Shown here piece after piece: positions 18,583 through 28,900 of a DNA stretch of 64,000 nucleotides (the stretch's first letter is position 1; every line of letters starts with the position of its first letter). Under the pieces are notes generated by a model that had not been told where the DNA came from, ran no database searches, and saw nothing but the letters and a program-made list of their open reading frames with translations. Source of the stretch: Tritrichomonas musculus (taxonomy: Eukaryota; Parabasalia; Tritrichomonadida; Tritrichomonadidae); the NCBI GenBank assembly GCA_039105265.1, contig JAPFFF010000022.1:2108001-2172000 (forward strand). The letters are read 5' to 3'. The position numbers and the translations under genes are program-made.

Positions 18583-18619
18583 TCACAAGCTTTAGCTTGG
18601 GCCTTGCTTTAGCAAGTCA
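18583..18619. repeat. Dispersed 37-bp double-hairpin unit, copy 2
   Basis: Sequence identical to copy 1 at 18432. It provides the last codons of the small minus-strand frame ending at 18592. Confidence 0.9.
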
Positions 18620-18777
18620 TCTAGTACTTCAATGATGACATATCCATGTGAATCACATGTCCTAACATTTTTTTGTGAGTCGTATATTTGTTGTGTCTCA
18701 CGTGATGTATAGTAGGGGTTTCTTAGAGTGAACTTTTTATACTGTGTCATAATTTTTAAATCAGAAGGGGTGTCCAT
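18592..18777 (-). CDS. Small basic 61-residue frame ended by a hairpin unit
   Basis: The frame begins MDTPSDLKIMTQYKKF and includes a segment CDSHGYVIIEVLDD. The last residues (LLKQGPS) come from the 37-bp hairpin unit. The sequence between the two hairpin copies (18469-18582) also has protein-like Arg-rich coding character. It may be the remains of a virion gene next to the minor capsid gene. I do not recognise it. Confidence 0.35.
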   Translation of the reverse strand: MDTPSDLKIMTQYKKFTLRNPYYTSRETQQIYDSQKNVRTCDSHGYVIIEVLDDLLKQGPS

Positions 18778-18828
18778 TTAATAGCGGGAAAAAATTAATG
18801 GCAGCTTAGCTGACTTTTGGCGTTAGCC

Positions 18829-19101
18829 AAATGGAGGGATTTTTTATACGGGACGTTAAAAAATCACGCCATTTACATATACTACTTTTTGATTAGATAA
18901 CTTTTTGAATATCTGGCTTTTTGAATGAGGAACTTTTTCTGAATGGAACTTTTTGAATAGCTGGCTTTTTGAATGGGGTCCAGGGGCGGGAGCCCTTGGA
19001 GTAGTGGTAGGCTGTGCAAGGCATGGCCTACCGTTAGTAGTATATATAAATGGCGTGATTTTTTAACGTCCCTTCGGGTTCGTTAAAACATCCCTCCATT
19101 T
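18829..19101. mobile_element. 273-bp foldback/MITE-like element with palindromic ends
   Basis: The ends are inverted repeats of about 58-66 bp (18829-18886 and 19036-19101). Each end is itself a near-perfect palindrome, AAATGG..GATT to AATC..CCATTT, around CCGAAGGG or a similar centre. The interior has TTTTTGAAT repeats, a GGGGC/GCCC hairpin and a GGTAGGC/GCCTACC hairpin, and no coding capacity. A third copy of the end lies at 25781. It separates the minor capsid region from the giant helical gene. Confidence 0.7.
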
Positions 19102-19148
19102 ATCGGCCAGAAACGACTTTTTGAAAGGATATAAGGTCACCGAACTTT

Positions 19149-19288
19149 TTGAGAAGATATTTGTCCGGCCAGATAATTCAATAGGTATTTGTCCGGCCAA
19201 GAGATTGAGAGGTAATTTAGCCATTTAAGAAATTGAGAAGGTATCTGTCCGACCAAGAAATTGAGAAGATATCTGTCCGACCAAGAAA
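19149..19288 (+). repeat. Tandem repeats with TGTCCGRCCA core
   Basis: Four to five imperfect units of about 25 bp contain ATTTGTCCGGCCA or ATCTGTCCGACCAAG and end GAAATTGAGA. The last two are nearly identical and code for the C-terminus of the small frame at 19225-19512. Confidence 0.75.
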
Positions 19289-19512
19289 TTGAGAATGATT
19301 TCTTTTGTCTTTTGATTCTTTGGGAATAATGAATTTCGATAAAAGATTAAGAGTTCTGCTATTGCTTTCTTAGCTTTTGGATATTTATTCTTGTTATCTT
19401 TATATTGACCTAATTCTCTAAGACAATCATAAAAATTATATTCTGTTCCATGTTGCTGATTCCAATAAGCTAAAGCATCTTGAATATCATCCTCAGTACT
19501 TAAATCTTCCAT
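19225..19512 (-). CDS. 95-residue helical frame beside the giant gene
   Basis: The N-terminal 65 residues (TEDDIQDALAYWNQQHGTEY, then RELGQYKDN and KAKKAIAELLIFYRNSLF) have the same Tyr/Trp-spaced helical style as the giant protein upstream. The C-terminal third is encoded by tandem repeats. It lies 42 bp from the giant gene in the same orientation. It may be a separate small gene or a remnant of the same tract. Confidence 0.4.
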   Translation of the reverse strand: MEDLSTEDDIQDALAYWNQQHGTEYNFYDCLRELGQYKDNKNKYPKAKKAIAELLIFYRNSLFPKNQKTKEIILNFLVGQISSQFLGRTDTFSIS

Positions 19513-19554
19513 TTCGGTTGTTTCATTTTCTAGATAATCTCGAAGCTTATTTAA

Positions 19555-22500
19555 TTATTGATATATTTTTTCACCATAATCAGAACTTTTCAATATTTTA
19601 TTTTTAATATCGTCTCTTGTATATTTGTCTTCTCTATAGAATTTATTCAATTGTTCAATGATAATATAACATTTTAAGCCATAACTTGCTCTTGATGGGT
19701 CATTCTGAAATTCATCTCGAACCCATATCAAATCTCGAGGAGGTTCTCCTGAAAAATATTTATTAAATTTCTCTAAATCATCTTTTAGGTCATCATTGTT
19801 ATTTATATTATTGACTTTTCCTTCCTCATAATCTATAACGCTTTTTAATTTCTCTAAGCCTTCTAAGGTGTCTGGAAAATCATCTTCTTTAAATCGATTT
19901 CCTAAAATGTCTTTAACTTTTTTGAGTCTAGCTTCTCTTAATAACCATATTATAGCTTCTGATACATCATCTCCAAATTTATTAACTATATATTGTCTTC
20001 TGATTTTCTTTGGTCGAAAAGCATTATTATATTCTTCGATAGCAGAATCTAAATCCCCAACTCCATTATATTTATCTTCATTCCTTAAAACTTTTTCGAG
20101 ATATTTTATCTGTTCATCATCATTTTTCTTACTTTCTTCTTGGTCTTCCCAAAGGACATTATATTTATCTTCAAAGAGTTTGATTCCATTATCGAGCTTC
20201 AATTTTTTCTCGATTTGGTTTTTATCTATTTTTTGAAACAATCTCATAGCCCATTTATATCTGTCGGCCCAAGACGTTACTTTTTCATCTGGATTATTCA
20301 AGCTATATGCTTTAAAATACCCATCAATTTCTCCTGTTGTTAATATGTCTTTATACCTCTCATATTCTGCTATTTTCTTTTTCAAATATTGTCTTTTCTC
20401 TCTGCTTTTGGAATTGTCATATGCATCGACAGTTAAATCTTCTTCTCCGATTTCAGCTAAGATTTTTTGATATTTAGCTTTTTCATCAAAATTACCTAAC
20501 AAATACATAGCATTCTCTAAATCTTTTCGAATATCATTAGAGCGTAGTTCTGGGAATTCTTTCATTAATTCATCATATGTATATTTCTTTGATGTCATGA
20601 AATTTGATTTTGAATCTTCTTCTTCGAATAATTCTTGTCTATTATAATAAGTACTTAATTTGTCATCCATATCTCCAATACCTCTGGCCAAATCATTATT
20701 ATAACGAGCTTTCATCTCTTGTTCAGATTTTTTCTCTATCTTGTCTTGATAATCATAATATACCAAATAAAACATTACCGAATCATATCTATGACCATGT
20801 TTTTTAGACAACTCAGTCATTCCATCTGGCATTTTTGATTTAACCTGCCAAGCATTCAAATAGGACATAGCCAAACTGTCATTGATTAATTTATCTAATT
20901 CTTGACTACAAATAGACCTTTCATTTTCTAGACGCTGTAAAGTTTTTTCGTCATCTTTGTCGTCTATAAGCTTCATTAATTCATCATTTGTAAATCCATA
21001 TCTTTTCTCTAATTGTTTTACTTTTATTTTGACTTCCAAGTTCATAGAAGCATCTCTAAAATCATGAAATTTGTCTCGTAATTTTTCTACATCAACAGGA
21101 GAATGATAATAATGTTTATAATTCTTTAGCAAATCTCTAAAGTATTGACTATCCCAATTCAGATTATTTTTTTGTTCTTTCTTTAATTTTTCATGTAATT
21201 GATGAATACCTTCTGGAGTTTCAGGGATTCCTTGAGCAGAAAAATTCTTAGATAATTTCGATATTTGATTAACCAAATTATGATATTCCAAAAATACTTT
21301 CCAATCCTCTTTATCTTTAGATTCATCTAAGACCATCTGAGAAAGTTTATATTTTGTCGTATTATGATTATTCCATTTCTCTAGCTCCTTCCCTAATTTA
21401 TCGTCGTTCTTATAATCATTTAAATCATCAAGTCTTTTTTCCATTAATCTAAGTTGTTCTTGAACCGTATTATTTGCGCCATCAAATTCTTTATCAAAGT
21501 TTCGAAGATATTCTTCCTTTTTTAATTCGCATTTTAGAAATGGCTCAATATTTGCTCTTTTATGATTGAAATGGCTGACAAACTCATAAACGCTCTTCCA
21601 TTTACTTCTGCCGGTAGCTAAATAGTCCGTCCAAGGCTTCCAAAATTCATTCGTTCCGAAATATGCCAAATCAACTTGCTGATAACCAGATAAGTATTCA
21701 TTTAAATAATCAATTTTTTGAGCATCAGTTTTTGTTTCAGCAGGATAGTCAATACTTTGTTGACGAAACAACTGACGAAATTGAAGCTCTAAATTTACTC
21801 TTTGTAGATATCTTATTGCATCATCATCATTTGGATAAGACTCTGCAAATTTACCAAAATCTTTTTCTGGAATATGATCTTTCAAAGCCTGCCACATACC
21901 ATATAAGTCCTGATTTCCTTTTTTGGATTTGTATGAAGTACGCAATCTTATTGTATCGGCCAATAATGCATTAAATTTTTCTGATTTATTAGATATTCCT
22001 GGGGGATATGTATATTGTTTTCCTCCTGACCATTTATTATATTTGTTATTTAGAAAATTAGTTATAGCTGTATACCTATCATCTTCACTTAAGAAAGCAA
22101 ATTGATTATCTATCTTATTAATTTCTTGCTGTGTTGTATACATACCTATAGTTTTTAAAAATTCTTGAAACGCCAGACAATCGGAATCTTCTTTCCATGC
22201 CTTCTCATTCATTTTTCCGGATGTGAGAATCTGTATTTTTTCTACGATTTTTTCTAATCCATTTGAAGCATTTGCATATTGGTCTACTTCTGCTTCTGCC
22301 AAAGGCTTTGCTCCACCTTTATAGTCGATATTATCAGCATATAAATTATATAATCTACAATTTAATTCGATTTTCATTTTCTGTGTATCCCCATTATGTT
22401 TTCTATATATATCAAGTACTGGATATTCCTTTAATTTGTGCATTTTGTGTTTTGGAGCAATTTTATTGTATAGGCTTAAACACTGATCAAGTACTGAACG

Positions 22501-25119
22501 ATTATCTCTTTTAAAATCGTTGACTTCTCCATTTGCTTTCAAATTTTCTTGTTTAATTTGTGCGAGAATAGCTTCTCCTACATAATAATCATCTCCTGAA
22601 GACTTAACTTTATCCATAAAAGTTTGTAATTTCAAATCATTATGATATCTTAAATATTGTTTTGCTGGGTCGACTAACTTCTTTAAAAAAGTCATTGCTT
22701 GTTGAGCTCCTCCTAATTTGTTTGCAAAATCAGTATAATTTTCTATGATTACTCTTTGTACAAGTTCTGGAGGGCCCCAACTTTCCATATTCTTTAAGAA
22801 TTCCCCATTTATTTCTTTTGTCTTATTTTGTAATGATGCTGTTTCAACAAGATATTTAATACCTTCTTGTACTGAAATACCTCTTTCATGAAAGAAGGCA
22901 AGAGCATTCTGAGGGTCTCCTAATTGTTGATCTTCAAAAATACTATCCCATAACCCAATAGCTTTTGTAATATCCCAAGTTTTATTATTTTTATCAGTCC
23001 AGAGTTCACTTTTTAGGCCTTGGTCTTCTTGCTTCCAACCTTCTATCTTTTGAAGAAAATATTCTGTAATTTTTTTGATATTAGCAAGGAAACAACTCTT
23101 TTCAGACGAATAACGTGATGAGTCTCCTTTTTTGATAATATATTCTTCAAAAGATTGACATTTTCTAGCTGTTTTATCAAATTTTTTATAGTCTCGGAAG
23201 ACTGTCTCAACTTCTATATAATTCTTTAAGTCTAAAGGGTCGGTAATATCTTGATAATATTTATTTGTTGTGTTTGCTATCTCTTCTGGGAGTTCAATTT
23301 CTTCCGGAAGGTTTGATGAATTAAAAGTTTTTTTATACCACCGAGATATATCTTCTTCAACAAACTCATGATGAAAATCATTGTTGAATATAAAAACAAA
23401 CCTATCACTTTCTGGATCAGGATTTCCAAAACCTTGTAAATATGCTTGTTTTATCTGCAAATACAGCTTTATTTCCTTATCTTTCTTACAATGACCAGCT
23501 ATATCTTCCCAAGTAGCAATCCCAGGATATCTTTTGACCAAAGCTTGTATATTCGGATCTTTTGACCATTTCTCTTTTCGGGCAGTAAATTTGGCTAATT
23601 CTTCATCCAACATTTTGATAACACCATCATAATTACATTCTGGGTCATCCAACAAATCAATTTTCTTCTCATTCTGAAGAAAGAAATGCGGCTGATATTT
23701 GATTAATTCCATAGTTTTTGGATAAACTTTCTCTACATATTCACTGACTACTTTCTTGAAATTGAAGTGCTTTTTCACAACTACTACAAAATATACAAAA
23801 GGTCTGCATCTTTTAATCAAATCATTTTTTTGTATTGATAATTGTTTTAGTTTTGGTAATTCGTTTTCTATTTCCTCTCTTAATTGTTTTAAAGCTGCGT
23901 CTGCATCTCCTTTGTTTTCATTCTTCAAAGCAATATATTTTCCATCTAAGCCATTATCAATTGTAACATTTACATTAGGATCATTAGAATTTTTGAGATG
24001 AAGAGGCATATCTACCCATATCTTTGTCTTAAATATATTTATCCATTCATCATATAATTGTTTCCAAGCAGCCTCTGACTTTGCAGCATCGACATTTATT
24101 TTTTGTATTGCCTGATCTTGAGGTAATTGAGAATATTCATCATATTTTTTCTGAACATCTTCTTCCTGATATTTTGGGAAATCTCTTCCGAGCCATTCTT
24201 TGATTAAACTTCTAATGTTTTTATCTTTTGTAATATCTCTTTGAAAATCAACATCTACTTTAACAACTTTTTCTTTTTCAGATTTGATAACCTGCCAATT
24301 TTGAACCATAAAAGCAGCGGCATCTTTGATTCTCTTTTCTATTCCTGCTTTTGTTTCTAGAATATCATTCTCTGTTGATAAATATATTTTCTTATATTGT
24401 TCTGCCATATACTGTTCAATATCTTGAGCTCCATTAAATATTGATATTATATTATCTATTTCTCTTTCCGCATAAATGCGTTGTTGACTGGCTAAATAAG
24501 CATCCCAATCTTGCTTAAATTGTTCAAAATTTATTTGGTCGATATGCTGATTTGCATAATATCCTGCATCATCATATAATTTAATAGCTTGTTCTTTTAT
24601 CATCTCATTACCAACAACGCATTTATTCCATTCTAAGTGCTTTAGTCTTTCTATGACCTGTAATTGTACAAAAGGATTATTGGCAGAAGCATATTCTCTA
24701 GCTAAATTATATCCTGTTAACCTGTGACCATGTGATTGAAGAACCAAAACAGCATAAGAAACTAATAAAATAGGCAGACTTTTCTTTAATATTGCTTCAC
24801 CGTTCTCTTTCGTTAAAAAATTATCATTATTTTTTTCACCATTAACGTAACTCCAAAAGGTTGCTGCTTGAGTTTCTTGTGTTTGAGAATCACCGTCAAA
24901 TGTGAAATCCCAGAGAATAGGAAGAAAATCAGAAGCTTGAACAATAATTAGGTCTCCTTTGACGTTATTGAATAAATTAATTGCCGGATTAGACTCTGTT
25001 TTAGCCTGCCAATCTGGAATTTCACAACCTTTGACTTCTTTCAAAAAATCATCAACCATCTTATAATATATAACATAATGAGCTCTCCTTGCTGAGAAAA
25101 TACAATTTTCTGGCTTCAT
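19555..25119 (-). CDS. Giant 1,854-residue helical-repeat protein
   Basis: The protein is almost entirely predicted helix, rich in Lys, Glu, Asp, Asn, Tyr and Trp. It has no signal peptide, membrane segment or known catalytic motif. It is built of loosely repeating helical units of about 60-90 residues with spaced Tyr/Trp and DD/DP turns, for example YLNEYLSGYQQVDLAYFG and LPEEIELPEEIANTTNKYYQ. A protein of the same style and comparable size leads segment B (25.9-30.4 kb), so a giant helical protein seems to be a regular part of these elements. Its role could be tegument, scaffold or host interaction; I do not know. Confidence 0.6.
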   Translation of the reverse strand: MKPENCIFSARRAHYVIYYKMVDDFLKEVKGCEIPDWQAKTESNPAINLFNNVKGDLIIVQASDFLPILWDFTFDGDSQTQETQAATFWSYVNGEKNNDNFLTKENGEAILKKSLPILLVSYAVLVLQSHGHRLTGYNLAREYASANNPFVQLQVIERLKHLEWNKCVVGNEMIKEQAIKLYDDAGYYANQHIDQINFEQFKQDWDAYLASQQRIYAEREIDNIISIFNGAQDIEQYMAEQYKKIYLSTENDILETKAGIEKRIKDAAAFMVQNWQVIKSEKEKVVKVDVDFQRDITKDKNIRSLIKEWLGRDFPKYQEEDVQKKYDEYSQLPQDQAIQKINVDAAKSEAAWKQLYDEWINIFKTKIWVDMPLHLKNSNDPNVNVTIDNGLDGKYIALKNENKGDADAALKQLREEIENELPKLKQLSIQKNDLIKRCRPFVYFVVVVKKHFNFKKVVSEYVEKVYPKTMELIKYQPHFFLQNEKKIDLLDDPECNYDGVIKMLDEELAKFTARKEKWSKDPNIQALVKRYPGIATWEDIAGHCKKDKEIKLYLQIKQAYLQGFGNPDPESDRFVFIFNNDFHHEFVEEDISRWYKKTFNSSNLPEEIELPEEIANTTNKYYQDITDPLDLKNYIEVETVFRDYKKFDKTARKCQSFEEYIIKKGDSSRYSSEKSCFLANIKKITEYFLQKIEGWKQEDQGLKSELWTDKNNKTWDITKAIGLWDSIFEDQQLGDPQNALAFFHERGISVQEGIKYLVETASLQNKTKEINGEFLKNMESWGPPELVQRVIIENYTDFANKLGGAQQAMTFLKKLVDPAKQYLRYHNDLKLQTFMDKVKSSGDDYYVGEAILAQIKQENLKANGEVNDFKRDNRSVLDQCLSLYNKIAPKHKMHKLKEYPVLDIYRKHNGDTQKMKIELNCRLYNLYADNIDYKGGAKPLAEAEVDQYANASNGLEKIVEKIQILTSGKMNEKAWKEDSDCLAFQEFLKTIGMYTTQQEINKIDNQFAFLSEDDRYTAITNFLNNKYNKWSGGKQYTYPPGISNKSEKFNALLADTIRLRTSYKSKKGNQDLYGMWQALKDHIPEKDFGKFAESYPNDDDAIRYLQRVNLELQFRQLFRQQSIDYPAETKTDAQKIDYLNEYLSGYQQVDLAYFGTNEFWKPWTDYLATGRSKWKSVYEFVSHFNHKRANIEPFLKCELKKEEYLRNFDKEFDGANNTVQEQLRLMEKRLDDLNDYKNDDKLGKELEKWNNHNTTKYKLSQMVLDESKDKEDWKVFLEYHNLVNQISKLSKNFSAQGIPETPEGIHQLHEKLKKEQKNNLNWDSQYFRDLLKNYKHYYHSPVDVEKLRDKFHDFRDASMNLEVKIKVKQLEKRYGFTNDELMKLIDDKDDEKTLQRLENERSICSQELDKLINDSLAMSYLNAWQVKSKMPDGMTELSKKHGHRYDSVMFYLVYYDYQDKIEKKSEQEMKARYNNDLARGIGDMDDKLSTYYNRQELFEEEDSKSNFMTSKKYTYDELMKEFPELRSNDIRKDLENAMYLLGNFDEKAKYQKILAEIGEEDLTVDAYDNSKSREKRQYLKKKIAEYERYKDILTTGEIDGYFKAYSLNNPDEKVTSWADRYKWAMRLFQKIDKNQIEKKLKLDNGIKLFEDKYNVLWEDQEESKKNDDEQIKYLEKVLRNEDKYNGVGDLDSAIEEYNNAFRPKKIRRQYIVNKFGDDVSEAIIWLLREARLKKVKDILGNRFKEDDFPDTLEGLEKLKSVIDYEEGKVNNINNNDDLKDDLEKFNKYFSGEPPRDLIWVRDEFQNDPSRASYGLKCYIIIEQLNKFYREDKYTRDDIKNKILKSSDYGEKIYQ

Positions 25120-25122
25120 ATA

Positions 25123-25530
25123 TTAATTCAACTTTTCTTCAAAACACAGGGGAGATTGGTATGCTTTCTTCCAAATACGGAAATAATATCTTGCTTCATT
25201 TTCTGTCCAACCAACTTGGTCGATAAGGTCTGCATAATTTGCAGGATAATCTAAACCTAATTTTTTATATCTTTCTTCTTGTATAGTTTTAATCACATTG
25301 TCTAAATTATCAGCAGCATCAATATGAAATTCAATATTAGATTTATTTTCCTGAAAGTTGTATGTTTCCCAAGTACTTAATGTTGCTGTTTCTATTAAGA
25401 GTCTGCAGGCATATTCACGGTCCTCTTCTGAAGTTAAAGCATCAATCCAATTTACTATTTCATTATTTGATAGTACAGAACAATTCGTTTGCATAAAAGT
25501 TTTTAATCCATCTACTGAGACAGCCGACAT
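25123..25530 (-). CDS. 135-residue helical frame at the head of the giant gene
   Basis: It starts MSAVSVDGLKTFMQTNCSVL. It has the same helical style as the adjacent giant protein, including LIDQVGWTENEARYYFRIWK. It ends 3 bp before the next start in the same orientation. It could be an independent gene of an operon-like pair or part of the giant tract. Confidence 0.45.
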   Translation of the reverse strand: MSAVSVDGLKTFMQTNCSVLSNNEIVNWIDALTSEEDREYACRLLIETATLSTWETYNFQENKSNIEFHIDAADNLDNVIKTIQEERYKKLGLDYPANYADLIDQVGWTENEARYYFRIWKKAYQSPLCFEEKLN

Positions 25531-25600
25531 TCTTTATCAGATTTTAAATATAAATAAATTTTAATCATAGGTTTTTAAGCTATTTTTATATATTTTTTTT

Positions 25601-25778
25601 GTAAAACAACCAATTTTAGGCTAGTTATAGGCTCGAATAGGACCTCAACTAGGGGTCTTCTACAAGCTGTAAAACAACCAATTTAGGCCATTTATAGGCT
25701 TGAATAGGGCCTCAACTAGGGGTCTTCTACAAGCTGTAAAACAACCAATTTTAGACCATTTATAGGCTTGAATAGGGC
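25601..25778 (+). repeat. 67-68 bp tandem repeat, about 2.6 copies
   Basis: Units start at 25601, 25669 and 25736 with GTAAAACAACCAATTT. Each continues ATAGGCT..GAATAGG and ACTAGGGGTCTTCTACAAGC, and the third copy stops where the AAATGG palindrome begins. The stretch 25531-25600 is AT-rich and holds nothing I can name. Confidence 0.9.
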
Positions 25779-25780
25779 GT

Positions 25781-25846
25781 AAATGGAGGGATTATTTGAC
25801 GGACCGAAGGGACGTTAAATAATCACGCCATTTATATATACTACTA
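25781..25846. repeat. Solo copy of the AAATGG..CCATTT palindromic end
   Basis: It closely matches the right end of the 273-bp element at 18829-19101, palindrome plus the ATATATACTACT tail. No partner end is visible nearby. It lies at the boundary between segments A and B. Confidence 0.75.
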
Positions 25847-25918
25847 AAATATTTAAATAAAGAAGCTGAAAAATATTGGAAAGATAAAATTAATGCAAAT
25901 ATTGATGTTTATAACACT

Positions 25919-28900
25919 TTGTTTGGTGTTAGTTTGAATTTTCAAACATTAAAACAACAATATGGTACAAATTATCAAGAATTCTATAATTCAATGATTC
26001 AGAATATTCAAGAAGAAACAACAAGACAAATTCAATTATATATGAAAGATATTAACATTGAATTAAAAGCTTATAAAAATGCAAATCCTTCTTCAACAAA
26101 ATATGATGGTATTGAAAAATTTGAATCACCTGATTTTACAAATGAAAATATGAGTGAAGAAGAAAAAAATAGGAAAATTCAAGAAATTAAAGAAAATTTC
26201 AAAAAGTTTGGCAATTTTGAAGATAGATTTTATAAATTAAAAATTGAAAACAATTTAAATGAATATAATAGATGGTATAATCGTTGGACACCAAAAGGTA
26301 AAAAACCGTTATTTACTGATACTTTAGAAACTTTATTACAAAGACATCCAAAATTGTATGATTGTTATTTACATGTTTTAGTTTCATCAAAAATTGTTGA
26401 ATATAATGATACAAAAAGAGCAAATGAAGAAGAAATGACATTAGAAAAGTTGAAAATTCAATTCCCAGCATCAAATTCTGAAGAACGTAAAAATCAACCT
26501 GAATTAATGAATAATTATTTGCAAACAGAAATTGATAAAATGTCAAAAGAAAAGAAAACGGATTCTTATGAAAAAATAATTAAAGATTACAATTTAGATA
26601 ATGTTTCTGTAGAAGAATTGAAAAAATTAGGTGAGACACCTAAAATTGCAAAATTTAAAATCTTAATTCAGAGAATTTTACCAACTTTTCTAAAATGGTA
26701 TCCAAATTATAAAAATAATTCAGTTGATGATATAATTGAAAATTTGTGTAAAACTTGGAATATTAGTTCAAATATTAATTCTGAACCAATTGAAAATAAA
26801 GAAAGTCTTTTGGAGGATTGTTATTATAACTTTCTATTTAATCCAATGGCAAAGAAATATTATATTGCTTATGGTAAAAAAGAATGGAATCATGAAAATG
26901 ATTTTTATATGACTAATTTTCTTGTCGATAAACTATCAGAAAATCAATATTCTGAAGATATAGATGGAAGAAAAGATGTGAATCCAATTGAAATTGAACC
27001 AATTTTGAAAGATGAATGTCAAAAAATTGATAAAGCTTATCAAATTTTACAATCTCAATTTAATAATTTAACACCTGAATCAAAAGGATTTGTTAATGCA
27101 AATTTTGATTCATTAGATGATTTTATTCAATATTTCGGTTCAATTAATGAAACTAAATGGTTAATTAAAATCTTAGAAATTTTACCAATTTGGAATCAAT
27201 ATGTAGATGATTTTGGTGTTGATTCAAAAATTTCTAATCTTCAACAAATTATCACAAAATATTCAAATAAAGATAATGAAAATTCAGAAAATTATAGACA
27301 AGAATATTGGAATAAAATTTTAACTGCTTTATTTGAAAATTATAAGAAAGCTTATCATATTCCAAGAGAAGAAAATTTAGATTCATTCAAAGAAAAAATA
27401 TTAAAAGGAAATAATGACGATGATGATTTATTTAAAGGAATTCAAACTTTAAATCCTTTTAATTCTTCAATTGTCAATTCAAATGATAAAAAATTAAATT
27501 CAGATGAATTCCTTCAAAAAGTTAAAAGTCAATTAGAAAAATTCATTGAACAATCAAATATTTCTTATACAAATTTACAACAAGAATATCAAAATGTTTT
27601 TGGTAAAGTAGTTGAAATAAAAGATTTGAAAAAACATAGTTGGATTGAAGTTCATTATTCAATTGAAATTCAAAGATATCAAAATTCACATCCAGATGAA
27701 AAAATAAATGTTAACAATTTAGTTGCGAAATATAAATCATTTGAAAATGCTTATTGGAATTTGAGAACAGAAAAAGATAGAAAAGAATATAATAAATATT
27801 GTTCAAAAGTTAATGAACAAGTCAATAATTTTGATGATATTAAGAAATTATTAAATTTCACACAAACTTTTGAACCAAAATCTTTAAATGAATATGACCA
27901 AGAATTTGAAGATTTAGTTATTAAATTTAATCAAAAAGTTGAAGATTTAAAATTAAAATATTATCAAAGTGATTTAAAAAATGCTGCTACTGAATTTATA
28001 AGTATTGATGATGCAAAGAATCGATTAAAAATTGCTGACCCAGAAAAATTATATTGGGCTTTAAAAACTAGGCAAGCTTTGAAAAAATATAATGAATATT
28101 TCAAAACTCAAACACAAACTTTTGAAAATTTAAGAGATAAATCAAATGAAGATTGGGAAACATTATATTGGAAATATTCTTTAGAACCTGAAATTGATAA
28201 ATATAAAAATGTTTTTAAAGGAACTGAAGAATTAACCGTTGAAAATTTGAGAAGAAAATATTCAACTGTTGAAGATGCAATTAAACATATAACTGCATTA
28301 GAAACAGAAAAAGAAACAAAGAAAAAATTTGAAACAATTGAGATGAAAAAATTATTAGATATTTATAATAATTTACCTAAAACCGATAATTTAGATACAA
28401 ATGATTTGATAAGATTATGGGAAACACCTGAAAATGCAAAATTTCATTTATTAATTGAACCTTATTTAGAAGAATACAATAAATTATCAAATTTCAAAAC
28501 TTTAACTCCAGAAGAATGTGATAAAATTGTTTCAAAAAGAGATGAATGGGATAAACAAAATCCAAATGCAACAGAAGAACAAATTGAATCTATGATTCAT
28601 GATTCAGAACAAGGTTATTTAAATCGAAATGAATTAGCTTATCAAATTATTGTTTATCCAAAGTTATTGAATGCTCAAAAAATGATTCCTCAATTTGATG
28701 TTAATAATTTCACAAAACAACATCCTGACCCATTAGATGCCAGAAAAATTTTGGATGAAATTATTCAAAAATCAGAAATTGGAATGACAAGTTTAATTCA
28801 AGAGTATGCAAAACATTTTCCTAATTCAACTTTACAAACATTAAAAACTTCTTATCCAGAACCTTATGAATTAGATGCTCATTTAAGAATTGACCCATTA

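Larger units (their letters stand above)
1..25780. mobile_element. Polinton/Maverick-like segment A (left end outside window)
   Basis: This segment carries the core Maverick gene set: protein-primed DNA polymerase B, retroviral-type integrase, A32-like packaging ATPase and major capsid protein. It also has a fibre gene, nucleases and a giant helical protein. Replication genes run on the plus strand (4.7-9.9 kb) and virion genes on the minus strand (9.9-25.5 kb). I see no terminal inverted repeat for it, so the limits are inferred from gene content, and the part beyond the foldback element at 18.83 kb could belong to a neighbour. A few genes look broken (about two to four breaks in all), so it is best read as a fairly young fossil. 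Confidence 0.6.
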
